A stretch of 64,000 bases of DNA from Phreatobacter stygius (GCF_005144885.1 NZ_CP039690.1:7056873-7120872), one strand, 5' to 3'; shown: positions 28,350 to 37,432, numbered from the stretch's first letter. Notes: generated by a model not told the origin, from the sequence alone. A program made the numbers and translations.

Positions 28350-29783
28350 TCACTCCGCCGGCCGGGACGCCGGTCCCGGCAGCAGGAACAGGGCAGCGGC
28401 GACCCCGCCCAGGGATGCCGCCGCGGCCAGCAGAAAGGCGGCTGGGAACCCCTTGGCGGTCTCGGCCGCGCCAAGCGCCGCGATGCCGAGAGCGAAACCC
28501 GCCTGGCGCAGCACGACAGTGACCGCGGAGGCCATTCCCGCCTGCGACGGCGGCGCCAAGGTGACCACGACGGCCGACAGCTGCGAATGGACCATCGCCG
28601 TGCCCAAGCCGATCAGCACCATGCCGACCAGCGCCAGCCCGAACGGGACAAGGTCGAACCGGGTCACGTCCAGGAGCCCGGGCGCGAAGCCTGCGCCGGC
28701 TCCCGCGCCCAGCGATGTCCAGGCCAGGACGAGGTCACCGGCGACGACAGCCGCGAGCCCGGTCGCGAACAGCCGGGGCCAGCCCCAGCGGATGACGAGC
28801 CGGCCCGCCATCGGCGGCAGGACCAGCATCGGCAGCGTCGCCGCCAGCAGCGCGAACCCGACCTGCTCCGGCGTCAGGCCGAAGCCGGTGCGCAGGAACA
28901 GCGGCAGATAGACCAGCACGGCCCAGTAGCCGACCGACAGTGAGAGCAGAAGGATGGCGACGCCCGCCATGGCCGGACGGGCGAACAGGTCCGGGTCGAG
29001 CAAAGGCCGCGGCAGCCGTCGCTGGCGCGTGATGAAGAGGGCGCCGAGGGTGGCGCTCGCCAGCAATCCGGCGAACAGAACCGCGGGTGCCCGGGCACCT
29101 TGCAGCAGCGCCACGATGGCGACGCCGAGCGCCGCGGTCAGTTGGAGGATGCCGACGGGATCGAGAGGCGGGCCGCCGGCGTCGCGGGTTTCCCGGATGA
29201 GCCGCGGCACAGCGACCGCGATCATCAGGCCGATCGGCAGGTTGGCCAGGAAGATCCACCGCCACCCGAACCAGGCTCCGACCAGGCCGCCGAGCGTCGG
29301 CCCGAGCGCCATGGCCATGCCGGAGACGACGCCCATCAGGCCGAAGGCCCTTGCCCGCTCCGTCGGCTCGGCATAGAGGCCGGCGATCAGCGCGATCGCC
29401 CCGGTGACCACGAAGGCAGCCCCCGCGCCCTGCACGCCACGCGCGATCCACAGCGAGGGACCATTCCAGGCGAGGCCGCATCCAAGCGAGCCCAGGGCGA
29501 ACAGGGCATTGCCATGGAGCATGGCCAGGCGCCGGCCATGCCGGTCGGCAAGCGCGCCGGCCGCCAGAAGCAGGGCGGTGAAGGCCAGGCTATAGGCGTC
29601 CATCACCCAGGCGAAGCCGGCCGAACCGAAGCCGAGCTCGGCGCCGATCGAGGGCATCACCACCACCACCGCGGTGACGTCGAGCTGGGTCAGGAAGACG
29701 GCGAGGCTGAGGGCCAGGGCCGGCGCCAGGCGTCGGGCGCCCGCCGCCGCCGCCGGGGCGCGGAGCGCATGGGATCTGAACAT
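28350..29783 (-). CDS. MFS exporter, EmrB/QacA (DHA2) type
   Basis: The 477-residue membrane protein fits the 14-helix drug:H+ antiporter family. It shows FLTQLDVTAVVVVMPSIG in helix 1 (DHA2 motif D1-like), LADRHGRRLAMLHG (motif A), and LGPTLGGLVGAWFGWRWIFLAN (motif C plus WRW). GAGG lies 9 bases before ATG 29783. It is divergent from a LysR-type regulator 105 bases away, which suggests regulation by it. The compounds exported are unknown. Confidence 0.92.
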   Translation of the reverse strand: MFRSHALRAPAAAAGARRLAPALALSLAVFLTQLDVTAVVVVMPSIGAELGFGSAGFAWVMDAYSLAFTALLLAAGALADRHGRRLAMLHGNALFALGSLGCGLAWNGPSLWIARGVQGAGAAFVVTGAIALIAGLYAEPTERARAFGLMGVVSGMAMALGPTLGGLVGAWFGWRWIFLANLPIGLMIAVAVPRLIRETRDAGGPPLDPVGILQLTAALGVAIVALLQGARAPAVLFAGLLASATLGALFITRQRRLPRPLLDPDLFARPAMAGVAILLLSLSVGYWAVLVYLPLFLRTGFGLTPEQVGFALLAATLPMLVLPPMAGRLVIRWGWPRLFATGLAAVVAGDLVLAWTSLGAGAGAGFAPGLLDVTRFDLVPFGLALVGMVLIGLGTAMVHSQLSAVVVTLAPPSQAGMASAVTVVLRQAGFALGIAALGAAETAKGFPAAFLLAAAASLGGVAAALFLLPGPASRPAE

Positions 29784-29862
29784 CGGGAACCTCGCGCGAT
29801 GGGAATTGCGCCAAGCCTCGCCGGTCGGGCCGGCGCGGGCGAGCGCCAAGAGTTCACATCGT

Positions 29863-29879
29863 CATGAATCTGCTTCATG
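29863..29879. promoter_or_regulatory. LysR-type operator (TGAA-N5-TTCA)
   Basis: CATGAATCTGCTTCATG is a perfect 6-5-6 inverted repeat containing the T-N11-A LysR box. It lies between the divergent MFS and lysR genes, 9 bases before the preferred lysR start, the expected place for an autoregulatory LysR site. Confidence 0.6.
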
Positions 29880-29887
29880 TTGCTCGG

Positions 29888-30808
29888 ATGCGGTCACTCC
29901 CCCCATTCGACGCCCTGGTCGCCTTCGACACCACGCTCCGCCATCGCAGCATGACGCTGGCGGCGGCGGAACTCGGCATCACCCAAAGCGCCATCAGTCA
30001 CCGCCTGCGCCGGCTCGAAAGCTTCATCGGCGCGCCCTTGCTCAGCCGGACGAGCGCCGGGCTCTATGCCACGCCGACGGGGGCCGCACTCGCCGCCGGC
30101 CTCGCCGACCTGCTCGACGGGCTCGCCGACCTCCGCGCACGCTGCCGCGTCGCCTCGGCTCCCGCCGGGCTGCGGGTCGGGGTCGGCGCGGCGCTCGCCG
30201 ACAATTGGCTGGTCCGCCGCCTGCCTGGCTTCGCCCAGACTTATCCCGCCATTGCGGTGGAGCTGAGCATCGTCGAGACGGCGGCCCAGGCCGGCGCGCC
30301 CGATGTCGACGTCCAGGTTCTGTGGCTGCCGGCGGCGACCGCGCGGGCCGCCTCGACCCAGCGACTGCTGTTCCAGGAACAGGTGTTTCCGGTCTGTCAC
30401 CCCGGCCTGCTGCCCGATGGCCCTCTGGTCGATCCCGCCGGCCTTGCCCGCCTGCCGCTGCTGCACAAGGGACCGGCCGGCCGGCCGGGTGGCGCGGAAT
30501 GGTCCTGGTCCGCCTGGTTCGAGCGGCTCGGTATCGCCGGCCCCCCGCCCGCAGGCCTTCGGTTCGGCACGGTCGGCACGGCGATCGCCGCCGCCCTGCA
30601 GGGCGCCGGCGTGGTTCTCGCCCGCTCGCTGCTGGTCCACGACGCGCTCGCCGAAGGCCGTCTGGTGCGTGTCCTGCCGGAGAGCTGGGACATGGCCTCG
30701 AGCAAGGCCCATCTGGTGCGCTGGCCGGGCGCGCTCACCGGCGACCCGCGTGTGCGCCAATTCGTGACCTGGCTCACCGCCGAGGCGGACCGAACGGTTG
30801 CTTCGTGA
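29888..30808 (+). CDS. LysR-type transcriptional regulator (GcvA-like)
   Basis: This 306-residue regulator has an N-terminal winged helix (FDALVAFDTTLRHRSMTLAA, ELGITQSAISHRLRRLES) followed by the LysR effector domain (residues about 90-300) with RLLFQEQVFPVCHPGLL and the AALQGAGVVLARSLLV segment. MRSLPPFDALVAFD is the usual start of the GcvA-like group. An upstream ATG at 29864 would place the LysR box inside the coding region, so 29888 is preferred. It probably controls the divergent exporter. Confidence 0.92.
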   Translation: MRSLPPFDALVAFDTTLRHRSMTLAAAELGITQSAISHRLRRLESFIGAPLLSRTSAGLYATPTGAALAAGLADLLDGLADLRARCRVASAPAGLRVGVGAALADNWLVRRLPGFAQTYPAIAVELSIVETAAQAGAPDVDVQVLWLPAATARAASTQRLLFQEQVFPVCHPGLLPDGPLVDPAGLARLPLLHKGPAGRPGGAEWSWSAWFERLGIAGPPPAGLRFGTVGTAIAAALQGAGVVLARSLLVHDALAEGRLVRVLPESWDMASSKAHLVRWPGALTGDPRVRQFVTWLTAEADRTVAS

Positions 30809-30825
30809 CGGCACGGCCGGGGGCG

Positions 30826-30857
30826 AACCCTCCCCCACGAAGACGTGGGCGAGGGTT
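30826..30857. terminator. Hairpin between convergent lysR and gyrA
   Basis: AACCCTCCCCCACG pairs with CGTGGGCGAGGGTT (one mismatch) around AAGA. It lies in the 80-base gap between convergent genes. No T-run follows on either strand, so its terminator role is only likely. Confidence 0.45.
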
Positions 30858-30888
30858 GATGCGCGGCGCCTCGGCGAAGCCCGGGCGA

Positions 30889-33663
30889 TCAGGCCTCGGG
30901 CGTGCCTTCGGGCGCCTCGCCATTGGCCTCCGGCGCCTCGCCATTGCCTTCGGCTTCGCCGTCCAGGGCCTCGTCGTCGCCCTCGTCGGTGATCCGTTCC
31001 ACCGACACGACCTTCTCGGTCTCGTGGGTGTCGAAGACGATCACGCCCTGGGTCGAGCGGCCGGCCACGCGGATGCCGTCGACCGGGCAGCGGATCAACT
31101 GTCCGCCATCGGTGACCAGCATGATCTGATCCTTGTCCTCCACCGGGAAGGAGGCGATCAGGCGGCCGTTGCGTTCGTTCACCACCATGGCGACGATACC
31201 TTTGCCGCCGCGGCCGGTGATGCGGTACTCGAAGGTCGAGGTGCGCTTGCCGTAGCCGTTCTCGGAGAGCGTCAGCACCACCTGCTCGGCCGCCGACATC
31301 TCGGCATAACGCTCCGACGACAGCTCGCCGGTGCCGGCGGCTTCCTCGTCGTCGCCGCCTTCCTCGCCGGTCACCGCCCGGCGCATCTTGAGATAGGCGG
31401 AGCGCTCTTCGGAGGTCGCCTCGAAATGGTGCAGGATCGCCATCGAGATGATGCGGTCGCCCTCGGCCAGCGAAATGCCGCGCACACCCATGGAATCGCG
31501 GCCCTTGAAGACGCGCACCTCGTCGACGGGGAAGCGGATGCACTGGCCGCCATCGGTGGTCAGCAGCACGTCGTCATGCTCGGAACAGACCGCGACATTG
31601 ACGATCGCCTCGCCCTCGTCGAGCTTCATGGCGATCTTGCCGTTGCGGTTGACCTGGACGAAGTCGGACAGCTTGTTGCGCCGGACCGTGCCGCGGGTCG
31701 TGGCGAACATGGCGTCGAGCGTATCCCAGGTGGTCTCGTCCTCCGGCAGCGGCAGGATCGTGGTGATCCGCTCGTCCTGTTCGAGGGGCAGGATGTTGAC
31801 GAAGGCCTTGCCGCGCGCCTGCGGCGCTGCCAGCGGCAGCCGCCAGACCTTCAGCTTGTAGACCTGGCCCTTCGACGAGAAGAACAGCATGGGCGTGTGG
31901 GTATTGGCCACGAACAGCCGGGTGACGAAATCTTCGTCCTTGGTCTGCATGCCCGAGCGGCCCTTGCCGCCGCGGCGCTGGGCCCGGTAGGTCGACAGCG
32001 GCACACGCTTGACGTAGCCGGTATGCGAGACGGTGACGACCATGTCCTCGCGCTGGATCAGGTCCTCGTCGTCGAGGTCGCCGCCATGTTCGAGAATCTC
32101 GGTCTTGCGCGGCGTGGCGAACTCGTTCTTCACCGAAGTGAGTTCGTCCCGGATGATGTTCTGAATGCGCAGCCGCGACCGCAGGATGTCGAGATAGTTG
32201 ACGATCTCGTCGGCGAGCTTCTTCAACTCGTCGCCGATTTCGTCGCGGCCGAGAGCCGTCAGGCGCTGCAGGCGCAGGTCGAGGATGGCGCGGGCCTGGG
32301 TGTCGGACAGCTTGTAGGTGCCGTCGTCGCGCACCGGGTAGCGCGGATCGTCGACCAGCCGGATCAGCGCCGCGATGTCGACGGCGTTCCAGTTCGGCGC
32401 CATCAGGCGCTCGCGCGCGGTCGCCGGGTCCGGCGCGGTGCGGATGATCCGGATGACTTCGTCGATATTGGCCACCGCGATCGCCAGGCCGCACAACACA
32501 TGGGCGCGCTCGCGCGCCTTGTTGAGCAGGAACTTGGTCCGCCGGCTGACCACCTCTTCGCGGAAGGCGATGAAGGCGACGATCAGGTCCTTGAGGTTCA
32601 TCACCTCGGGACGGCCACCGTTCAGCGCCACCATGTTGCAGCCGAAGCTGGTCTGCAGCGCGGTGAAGCGGAACAGCTGGTTCAGCACGACATCGGCGAC
32701 CGCGTCGCGCTTCAGCTCGATGACGACGCGCATGCCGTCGCGATCGCTTTCGTCGCGGAACTCGGCAATACCTTCGACCCGCTTCTCGCGCACCAGTTCG
32801 GCCAGATGCTCGAGCATCTGCGCCTTGTTCACCTGATACGGGATCTCGGTGACGATGATCGCCTCGCGCTCCTTGCGCACCGTCTCGATCAGCGTGCGCG
32901 CCCGCATCACCACCGAGCCGCGGCCGGTCAGATAGGCCTGGCGGATGCCCGAGCGGCCGAGGATCAGGCCGGCGGTCGGGAAATCCGGGCCCGGAATGAA
33001 CTCGTTCAGCTCTTCGATCGAGATTTCCGGATTGTCGATGGTGGCGAGACAGCCATCGATGACCTCGCCGAGATTGTGCGGGGGAATATTGGTCGCCATG
33101 CCGACCGCGATGCCGCCGCCGCCATTGACCAGGAGGTTGGGGAAGCGCGCCGGCAGGACCTTCGGCTCGCGCTCGGAACTGTCGTAATTGTCCTGGAAAT
33201 CGACGGTGGCCTTGTCGAGGTCGGAGACCAGCTCGCCGGCGATCTTCTGGAGACGCACCTCGGTATAGCGCATGGCCGCCGGCATATCGCCGTCGACCGA
33301 ACCGAAATTGCCCTGGCCTTCGACCAGCATGACGCGCATGGAAAATTCCTGCGCCATGCGGACCAGCGCGAAATAGACCGACTGGTCGCCATGCGGATGG
33401 TATTTACCGATGACGTCGCCGACCACGCGCGCCGACTTGCGATAGGGCTTGTTCCACTCGTAGCCGTTCTCGTGCATCGAATAGAGGATGCGCCGGTGCA
33501 CCGGCTTCAGGCCGTCGCGCACGTCGGGCAAGGCCCGGCTGACGATCACGCTCATCGCGTAATCGAGATAGCTGCGGCGCATCTCGTCGGTGATCGAGAT
33601 CAGGCGGATTTCGGTCGGATCCGAGGGCGTGGCGCCCGCCGGCGTGTCGTTGTCGTCAGCCAA
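30889..33663 (-). CDS. gyrA: DNA gyrase subunit A
   Basis: GyrA is the breakage-reunion subunit of gyrase. The 924-residue protein uses a TTG start at 33663; an in-frame stop lies just upstream. Catalytic Tyr133 sits in [10 protein letters not shown]. The C-terminal domain has the GyrA-box (QRRGGKG), and an acidic tail of about 60 residues follows ([20 protein letters not shown] in part). The quinolone-determining segment reads [17 protein letters not shown], so E. coli positions Ser83 and Asp87 are Gln94 and Phe98 here. An extra acidic insertion ([15 protein letters not shown]) lies in the C-terminal domain. Confidence 0.97.
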   Translation of the reverse strand: MADDNDTPAGATPSDPTEIRLISITDEMRRSYLDYAMSVIVSRALPDVRDGLKPVHRRILYSMHENGYEWNKPYRKSARVVGDVIGKYHPHGDQSVYFALVRMAQEFSMRVMLVEGQGNFGSVDGDMPAAMRYTEVRLQKIAGELVSDLDKATVDFQDNYDSSEREPKVLPARFPNLLVNGGGGIAVGMATNIPPHNLGEVIDGCLATIDNPEISIEELNEFIPGPDFPTAGLILGRSGIRQAYLTGRGSVVMRARTLIETVRKEREAIIVTEIPYQVNKAQMLEHLAELVREKRVEGIAEFRDESDRDGMRVVIELKRDAVADVVLNQLFRFTALQTSFGCNMVALNGGRPEVMNLKDLIVAFIAFREEVVSRRTKFLLNKARERAHVLCGLAIAVANIDEVIRIIRTAPDPATARERLMAPNWNAVDIAALIRLVDDPRYPVRDDGTYKLSDTQARAILDLRLQRLTALGRDEIGDELKKLADEIVNYLDILRSRLRIQNIIRDELTSVKNEFATPRKTEILEHGGDLDDEDLIQREDMVVTVSHTGYVKRVPLSTYRAQRRGGKGRSGMQTKDEDFVTRLFVANTHTPMLFFSSKGQVYKLKVWRLPLAAPQARGKAFVNILPLEQDERITTILPLPEDETTWDTLDAMFATTRGTVRRNKLSDFVQVNRNGKIAMKLDEGEAIVNVAVCSEHDDVLLTTDGGQCIRFPVDEVRVFKGRDSMGVRGISLAEGDRIISMAILHHFEATSEERSAYLKMRRAVTGEEGGDDEEAAGTGELSSERYAEMSAAEQVVLTLSENGYGKRTSTFEYRITGRGGKGIVAMVVNERNGRLIASFPVEDKDQIMLVTDGGQLIRCPVDGIRVAGRSTQGVIVFDTHETEKVVSVERITDEGDDEALDGEAEGNGEAPEANGEAPEGTPEA

Positions 33664-33875
33664 AGAGTTTCAGTCCGGTGAGGCGGGTCAGGAGGCCCGC
33701 TAGGTAGCTCTGTTTCTAGACGATTCCTTGACGCGGGACCAATCGAATCGGTCGCGGCGACCCTGTCATTTCATCAGTCTTTTCAGATGCTTGCGGAAAT
33801 CGCCTCGCAGGCTGTGGACGAACCTGTCACGAAATGGGCACAAAGGGCCCTCCGCGTCCGCGGCCGGGGCCGATC

Positions 33876-34505
33876 ATGACCATCGAATTCCTGACCAATG
33901 CGCTCGTCACCTTGTTCGTGATCGTCGAGCCTCTGGCCCTGGTCCCGATCTTTCTGAGCGTCACCCAGGGCTTCTCCGCCGACCAGCGCCGCCAGGTCGC
34001 CTGGCGCGCCAGCCTGATCGCCTTCATCGTGCTGGCGCTCTGCGCCTTCTTCGGCGACTGGGTGCTGCGCAAGCTCGGCATCTCGCTGCCGGCCTTCCGC
34101 ATCGCCGGCGGCCTCCTGCTCTTCGTCATCGGTTTCGAAATGGTCTTCGGCCTGCGCGCCGACCGCAAGGGCGCGGTCGACCGCGAGGTCATCGACAAGG
34201 ACCACATCATCCGGGTGGCCGCCTTCCCCATGGCCATCCCGCTGCTCGCCGGCCCCGGCGCGATCGCCGCGACCTTGCTGATCTCCGGCCAGGCGGCCGG
34301 CGACCCGGGCCTGATGGCCGGGCTGATCGCGGTGCTGGCGGTGGTTCTCGCCGCCTCCTGGGCCTGCCTGCGCATCGCCGAACGGGTCAACCGGCTGCTC
34401 GGCACGCTCGGCAATGTCGTGGTCTCGCGCCTGCTCGGCATCCTGCTGGCGGCGCTCGCCGTGCAATTCGTCATTGACGGCGTACGCGCGGCGATCCGGG
34501 CCTGA
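33876..34505 (+). CDS. MarC family membrane protein
   Basis: The 209-residue protein has six membrane helices of the MarC (UPF0056) family. Motifs are VIVEPLALVPIFLSVTQGF in helix 1, LPAFRIAGGLLLFVIGFEMV, and FPMAIPLLAGPGAIAATLL. ATG 33876 (MTIEFLTNALV) is the family start; the frame is open 14 codons upstream with only Pro/Arg/Gly. The family was once linked to multiple antibiotic resistance without proof; NAAT transport is proposed for some members. It stands alone, divergent from gyrA. Confidence 0.9.
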   Translation: MTIEFLTNALVTLFVIVEPLALVPIFLSVTQGFSADQRRQVAWRASLIAFIVLALCAFFGDWVLRKLGISLPAFRIAGGLLLFVIGFEMVFGLRADRKGAVDREVIDKDHIIRVAAFPMAIPLLAGPGAIAATLLISGQAAGDPGLMAGLIAVLAVVLAASWACLRIAERVNRLLGTLGNVVVSRLLGILLAALAVQFVIDGVRAAIRA

Positions 34506-34542
34506 GGCCAATCCCAGCCTGAAGCCCCGCGTCCGGGCGCCC

Positions 34543-34938
34543 TCACCCGGCCCAGGTCATCATGGCCATCACCCGCCCGGGCAGGAAGGCGAACAGGCCG
34601 GCGGCGACCCAGCCCCCCGTCACCATCATCATGATGCGGCGGTGACGGGCGATATCGCCGCGCCGCCGCGCGATGATCGCGCCGAACAGGCCGAACAGCG
34701 TGATGAGCGACAGGATGTGGATCGGGCTGAACGGTCCGATCAGGCGGATCGAATGGATCCAGAACGACGAGATGGCGACGATCGCCATCAGCACGACCCA
34801 GGACCAGCCGAGGACCCGATGCGCCGAGCCCCCCTTGCGGCGCATGAATTGCGCCAAAGTCAGCGGAATCAGGGCCAGCGCCGCGATGGCATGGATCTGG
34901 ATCATGACGGGTGCGGCAAGCAGCGGAGCGAGGGTCAT
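34543..34938 (-). CDS. DUF2306 family membrane protein
   Basis: The 131-residue protein has four predicted membrane helices. The family signature is visible: IQIHAIAALALIPLTLAQFM, then KGGSAHRVLGWSWVVLMAIVA, FSPIHILSLITLFGL and ARRRGDIARHRRIMM. His residues placed in or near helices resemble heme- or quinone-binding membrane families, but no function is proven. A perfect -35 box and a 12-bp inverted repeat lie just upstream, so it appears tightly repressed. The matching regulator is not next to it. Confidence 0.85.
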   Translation of the reverse strand: MTLAPLLAAPVMIQIHAIAALALIPLTLAQFMRRKGGSAHRVLGWSWVVLMAIVAISSFWIHSIRLIGPFSPIHILSLITLFGLFGAIIARRRGDIARHRRIMMMVTGGWVAAGLFAFLPGRVMAMMTWAG

Positions 34939-34959
34939 GGCGGGTCTCGGGTGGGTCAG

Positions 34960-34989
34960 GGAATGTAAAGTAAATAAACTTTACATTCC
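34960..34989. promoter_or_regulatory. AT-rich operator upstream of the DUF2306 gene
   Basis: GGAATGTAAAGT and ACTTTACATTCC are perfect 12-base inverted arms with a 6-base spacer (AAATAA). The palindrome covers the -10 and spacer of the promoter reading into the DUF2306 gene. Size and symmetry suit a TetR- or MarR-type dimer. Confidence 0.75.
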
Positions 34990-34999
34990 GGCATGTCAA
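34971..34999 (-). promoter_or_regulatory. Promoter of the DUF2306 gene
   Basis: A perfect TTGACA is followed after 17 bases by TATTTA on the minus strand, with the transcript start expected about 25 bases before the gene. The operator at 34960-34989 overlaps it, implying repression by steric block. Confidence 0.65.
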
Positions 35000-35335
35000 C
35001 CGCGCCTGCCGCGGCGCCTCGCCCTGCGGCCGGACGAGCCCCAAGCCCTGCCGAAAGCCTTGCCGAACGTCGCCGGGCAACCCGCGACACGGATGGCCAG
35101 ATGTCGGTGCGGCAGGCTCGCCGGTGCTTGCATCAGGTCAGGCGCAGATGGCGGGCCGCCGCACCATCAACGGTCATTGCCGTGGACCTCGATCGGCGGC
35201 GGTATCGCCGATCCTTGCGTCGCTATATCCAATAGAGCATAACGACGATGCCGGCCCCCTATCCGGCGCCAGCAGCCGCCGATGACGAAGACCTGTCCTC
35301 ATGAAGCCAGTTCGTGAAACAGAATCGAGCCTTGC
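34990..35335. other. Gap between DUF2306 operator and moeA; Mo-box but no gene
   Basis: About 345 bases. A plus-strand frame from ATG 34993 (MSTAPAAAPRPAAG) lies where a divergent repressor gene would be expected. Its Arg-rich sequence shows no helix-turn-helix and is not called. A Mo-box-like palindrome lies at 35221-35244. Confidence 0.5.
35221..35244. promoter_or_regulatory. Mo-box-like palindrome upstream of moeA
   Basis: CGCTAT-N12-ATAACG, 24 bp, with further symmetry outside (CGT on the left, ACG on the right). The reported Rhodobacter Mo-box is CGCTATATA-N6-TATATAACG, also 24 bp. It lies 91 bases upstream of the moeA start. Two sites of the same layout occur at 38716 and 38828. Confidence 0.7.
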
Positions 35336-36616
35336 GTGACCGATCGACGCGCCACTGCCGAAGCTTTCCACGCGGCACGCGGCGCCGGCAGCGCGGCGGC
35401 CGCCGGGCTGCTCTCGCTTGACCAGGCCTGCGCACGTGCCGCGAGCTTCGTGCGTCCGATCCCGGACGCCGAGACGGTGCCCTTGTCGGCGGCGGTTGGC
35501 CGCGTGCTCGCCCGCCCGCTGATGGCGCGGATCGCCATTCCGCCGTTCACCCAATCGGCGATGGACGGCTATGCCATCCTGGCCGGCCAAGGGCTCGCCG
35601 CGGGGACAGGCCTGATCGTCATCGATCGCATTCCGGCGGGGCATCCCGGCAGGCCGCTTGGCGCGGGCGAAGCCGCGCGCATCTTCACCGGCGCGCCGCT
35701 GCCTGAAGGCGCGGACGCCGTCATCATGCAGGAACATGTCCTCGGCGACGCCGGCAGGATCGTCCTCGGCCGGGAGATACGCGCCGGCGACAATGTCCGC
35801 CCTCGCGGCGAGGACATCGACCCTCCCGAGCTCATCCTTGCCAAGGGAACGCGGCTCGACCCCCGTCACATCGGCCTCATTGCGGCGCAAGGTTATTGCG
35901 ACGTGACAGTGGTCGCCCGGCCGCGCATTGCGGTCGTCTCGACCGGTGACGAACTGCGCCAGCCCGGCGACCGGCTCGCGCCGGCCACCATTTACGATTC
36001 CAACCGGTTGATGCTTCTGGCGCTGATCACCGCGGCGGGCTTCGAGGCGCGGGATGGCGGCTGGGTTCCCGACGCCCCGCAAGCCATCGCCGAACGGCTC
36101 GGGAGCCTCGCGGGTGACACCGACCTGATCGTCACGACCGGCGGCGCCTCGGCTGGCGACGAGGATCATTCGGCGACCGCGCTGACGCTCGCCGGCGGGC
36201 TTGGCGGAGCCTTGAGGATCGCCCTGAAGCCGGGCAAGCCGGCGGTCGTCGGCCGGATCGGCGCGACCGGCTATCTCGGCCTGCCCGGCAATCCGGTCGC
36301 GAGCCTCGTCACCTGGATGCTGCTGGGCCAGGCCATGACCAGCGCTCTGACCGGAGCGCGGTCGCACCGCGACCGCGGCTACCCGCTGAAAAGCCTGTCC
36401 TGGTACCGCCGGCGCCCGGGCCGGACCGAGTTCGTGCCGGCCATCCTGTCGGAAGACGCGCAAGGCCTGATCGGCATCGAGATCCTCGGGCGCGGCGGAT
36501 CGGCGCGGCTGAGACCGCTCGCCATCGCCGACGGCCTTGCCGAGATCCCGCCGCAGGCCGACGGGATCGAGCCTGGCGACGAGCTTCACTTTCACCCGTT
36601 CCGCAGCATCATCTGA
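35336..36616 (+). CDS. moeA: Molybdopterin molybdotransferase
   Basis: MoeA inserts molybdate into adenylylated molybdopterin in the last step of Moco synthesis. The 426-residue protein shows PPFTQSAMDGYAI, FTGAPLPEGADAVIMQE, RPRGEDI, the MoCF-fold strand VVSTGDELRQPGD, IYDSNRLML, TTGGASAGDEDH and LPGNPVASLVTW. The GTG start at 35336 is forced by an upstream in-frame stop. It is longer at the N-terminus than E. coli MoeA by about 20 residues. A Mo-box-like site lies upstream, and molybdenum-linked DUF2478/DUF2325 genes and a modA fragment lie downstream, convergent. Confidence 0.93.
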   Translation: MTDRRATAEAFHAARGAGSAAAAGLLSLDQACARAASFVRPIPDAETVPLSAAVGRVLARPLMARIAIPPFTQSAMDGYAILAGQGLAAGTGLIVIDRIPAGHPGRPLGAGEAARIFTGAPLPEGADAVIMQEHVLGDAGRIVLGREIRAGDNVRPRGEDIDPPELILAKGTRLDPRHIGLIAAQGYCDVTVVARPRIAVVSTGDELRQPGDRLAPATIYDSNRLMLLALITAAGFEARDGGWVPDAPQAIAERLGSLAGDTDLIVTTGGASAGDEDHSATALTLAGGLGGALRIALKPGKPAVVGRIGATGYLGLPGNPVASLVTWMLLGQAMTSALTGARSHRDRGYPLKSLSWYRRRPGRTEFVPAILSEDAQGLIGIEILGRGGSARLRPLAIADGLAEIPPQADGIEPGDELHFHPFRSII

Positions 36617-36640
36617 GGTCGGCGCGTCCAGCGATGGCGA

Positions 36641-36778
36641 TCATGCGGTCGGATGCCTCAGCGGCTCGCCGGTCTCGAGCCTCTGGCGCAGCGCGCCCGA
36701 CGGCCCGAACACCGCCTCCGCCGCCACGCCGGACAGGGTGACGAGCTCTTTCAGCGACGCGCTGAGGCTGCCGGCGCG
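36641..36778 (-). pseudogene. modA: Decayed fragment of a ModA-like molybdate-binding protein
   Basis: About 46 codons read RAGSLSASLKELV, then SGVAAEAVFGPSGALRQRLE, TGEP, LRHPTA and a stop. This matches lobe I of ModA-type proteins, where AAGSL near the N-terminus is followed by FGPSG.LR.RIE.GEP and a downstream HP. Several residues appear deleted between KELV and SGV, and again between GEP and RHP. Signal peptide and the remaining about 180 residues are missing. It lies between moeA and the DUF2478 stop. Confidence 0.6.
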
Positions 36779-36794
36779 CTGCGGCCGCCGACGA

Positions 36795-37403
36795 TCATTT
36801 GAAGCGCTCGCAGAACGTCGCGCCGGAAACCGCATCCGAGGTGGCGTCCAAGGGGCTGTTGCCGAGCGAGTGCCACCAGGCGTCGAGGCTTGGTCGATCC
36901 GGCCGGAGCTTCACCGCCAGCCCTTCGGCTCTTGCCAGCCAGTGGGGAAACAGGGCTTCGGGAACGGCGATCAGCACGGGAATATCCCGGTCGATCGCCT
37001 GGGCGAGGACATCGAGCAGCCCTGCCCCGGCCGCTTCGAGGGATCCGTAGCGGTTGAGGATCACGACATCGGGGCGCCGCTTCAACGCCAGGGACAGCCT
37101 GGCGCCAATGCCCTGCAAGGCGGTGCCGCAAGCGGCCATGTTGGATTTCCCGGCGCCATTCGCATCGCCGCGCCATCCGTCGTCGGGAACCAGGGTGAAC
37201 TCCGCCGTCCCGTCAAAGCCCGGATGATCAGGGCGGCGCCTCTGGACCACGCCGAGCGCGTCGAAACCCAGCCCCAGGAGGTGGCGAAGAAAACCCGTCA
37301 GCACCGCGTCCGGATTGTCGCCGGGGCCATAGACCATGGCGGCGACATCGCAGTCGCCATGGAACTTGGGCCTGTCGGATCGCGCGCCGGCATGTTCCGT
37401 CAT
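36795..37403 (-). CDS. DUF2478 family protein, molybdenum-locus associated
   Basis: The 202-residue soluble protein matches DUF2478, a family found beside molybdate transport genes. Features are DVAAMVYGPGDNPDAVLTGF near residue 20, LGFDALGVVQRR, then RPDVVILNRYGSLEAAGAGL and DIPVLIAVPEALFPHW. The last two resemble the Walker B region of the THEP1-type nucleotidase fold, while the Gly-rich N-terminal loop is not a complete P-loop. ATG 37403 is the family start. It follows the DUF2325 gene by 29 bases, so the two form one unit, apparently under Mo-box control. Confidence 0.82.
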   Translation of the reverse strand: MTEHAGARSDRPKFHGDCDVAAMVYGPGDNPDAVLTGFLRHLLGLGFDALGVVQRRRPDHPGFDGTAEFTLVPDDGWRGDANGAGKSNMAACGTALQGIGARLSLALKRRPDVVILNRYGSLEAAGAGLLDVLAQAIDRDIPVLIAVPEALFPHWLARAEGLAVKLRPDRPSLDAWWHSLGNSPLDATSDAVSGATFCERFK

Positions 37404-37432
37404 CGGCTTTCCCCTGGTGGTTCGCGCCGCGC

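Noticed and set aside
29674-33681. A 1335-codon plus-strand open frame antisense to gyrA
   Set aside because: Low-complexity translation dominated by Arg, Asp, His, Val and Leu with no domains; it mirrors the codon bias of gyrA.
34993-35235. An 80-codon plus-strand frame where a divergent repressor might be expected
   Set aside because: Arg-rich, without a helix-turn-helix; it looks like non-coding sequence.
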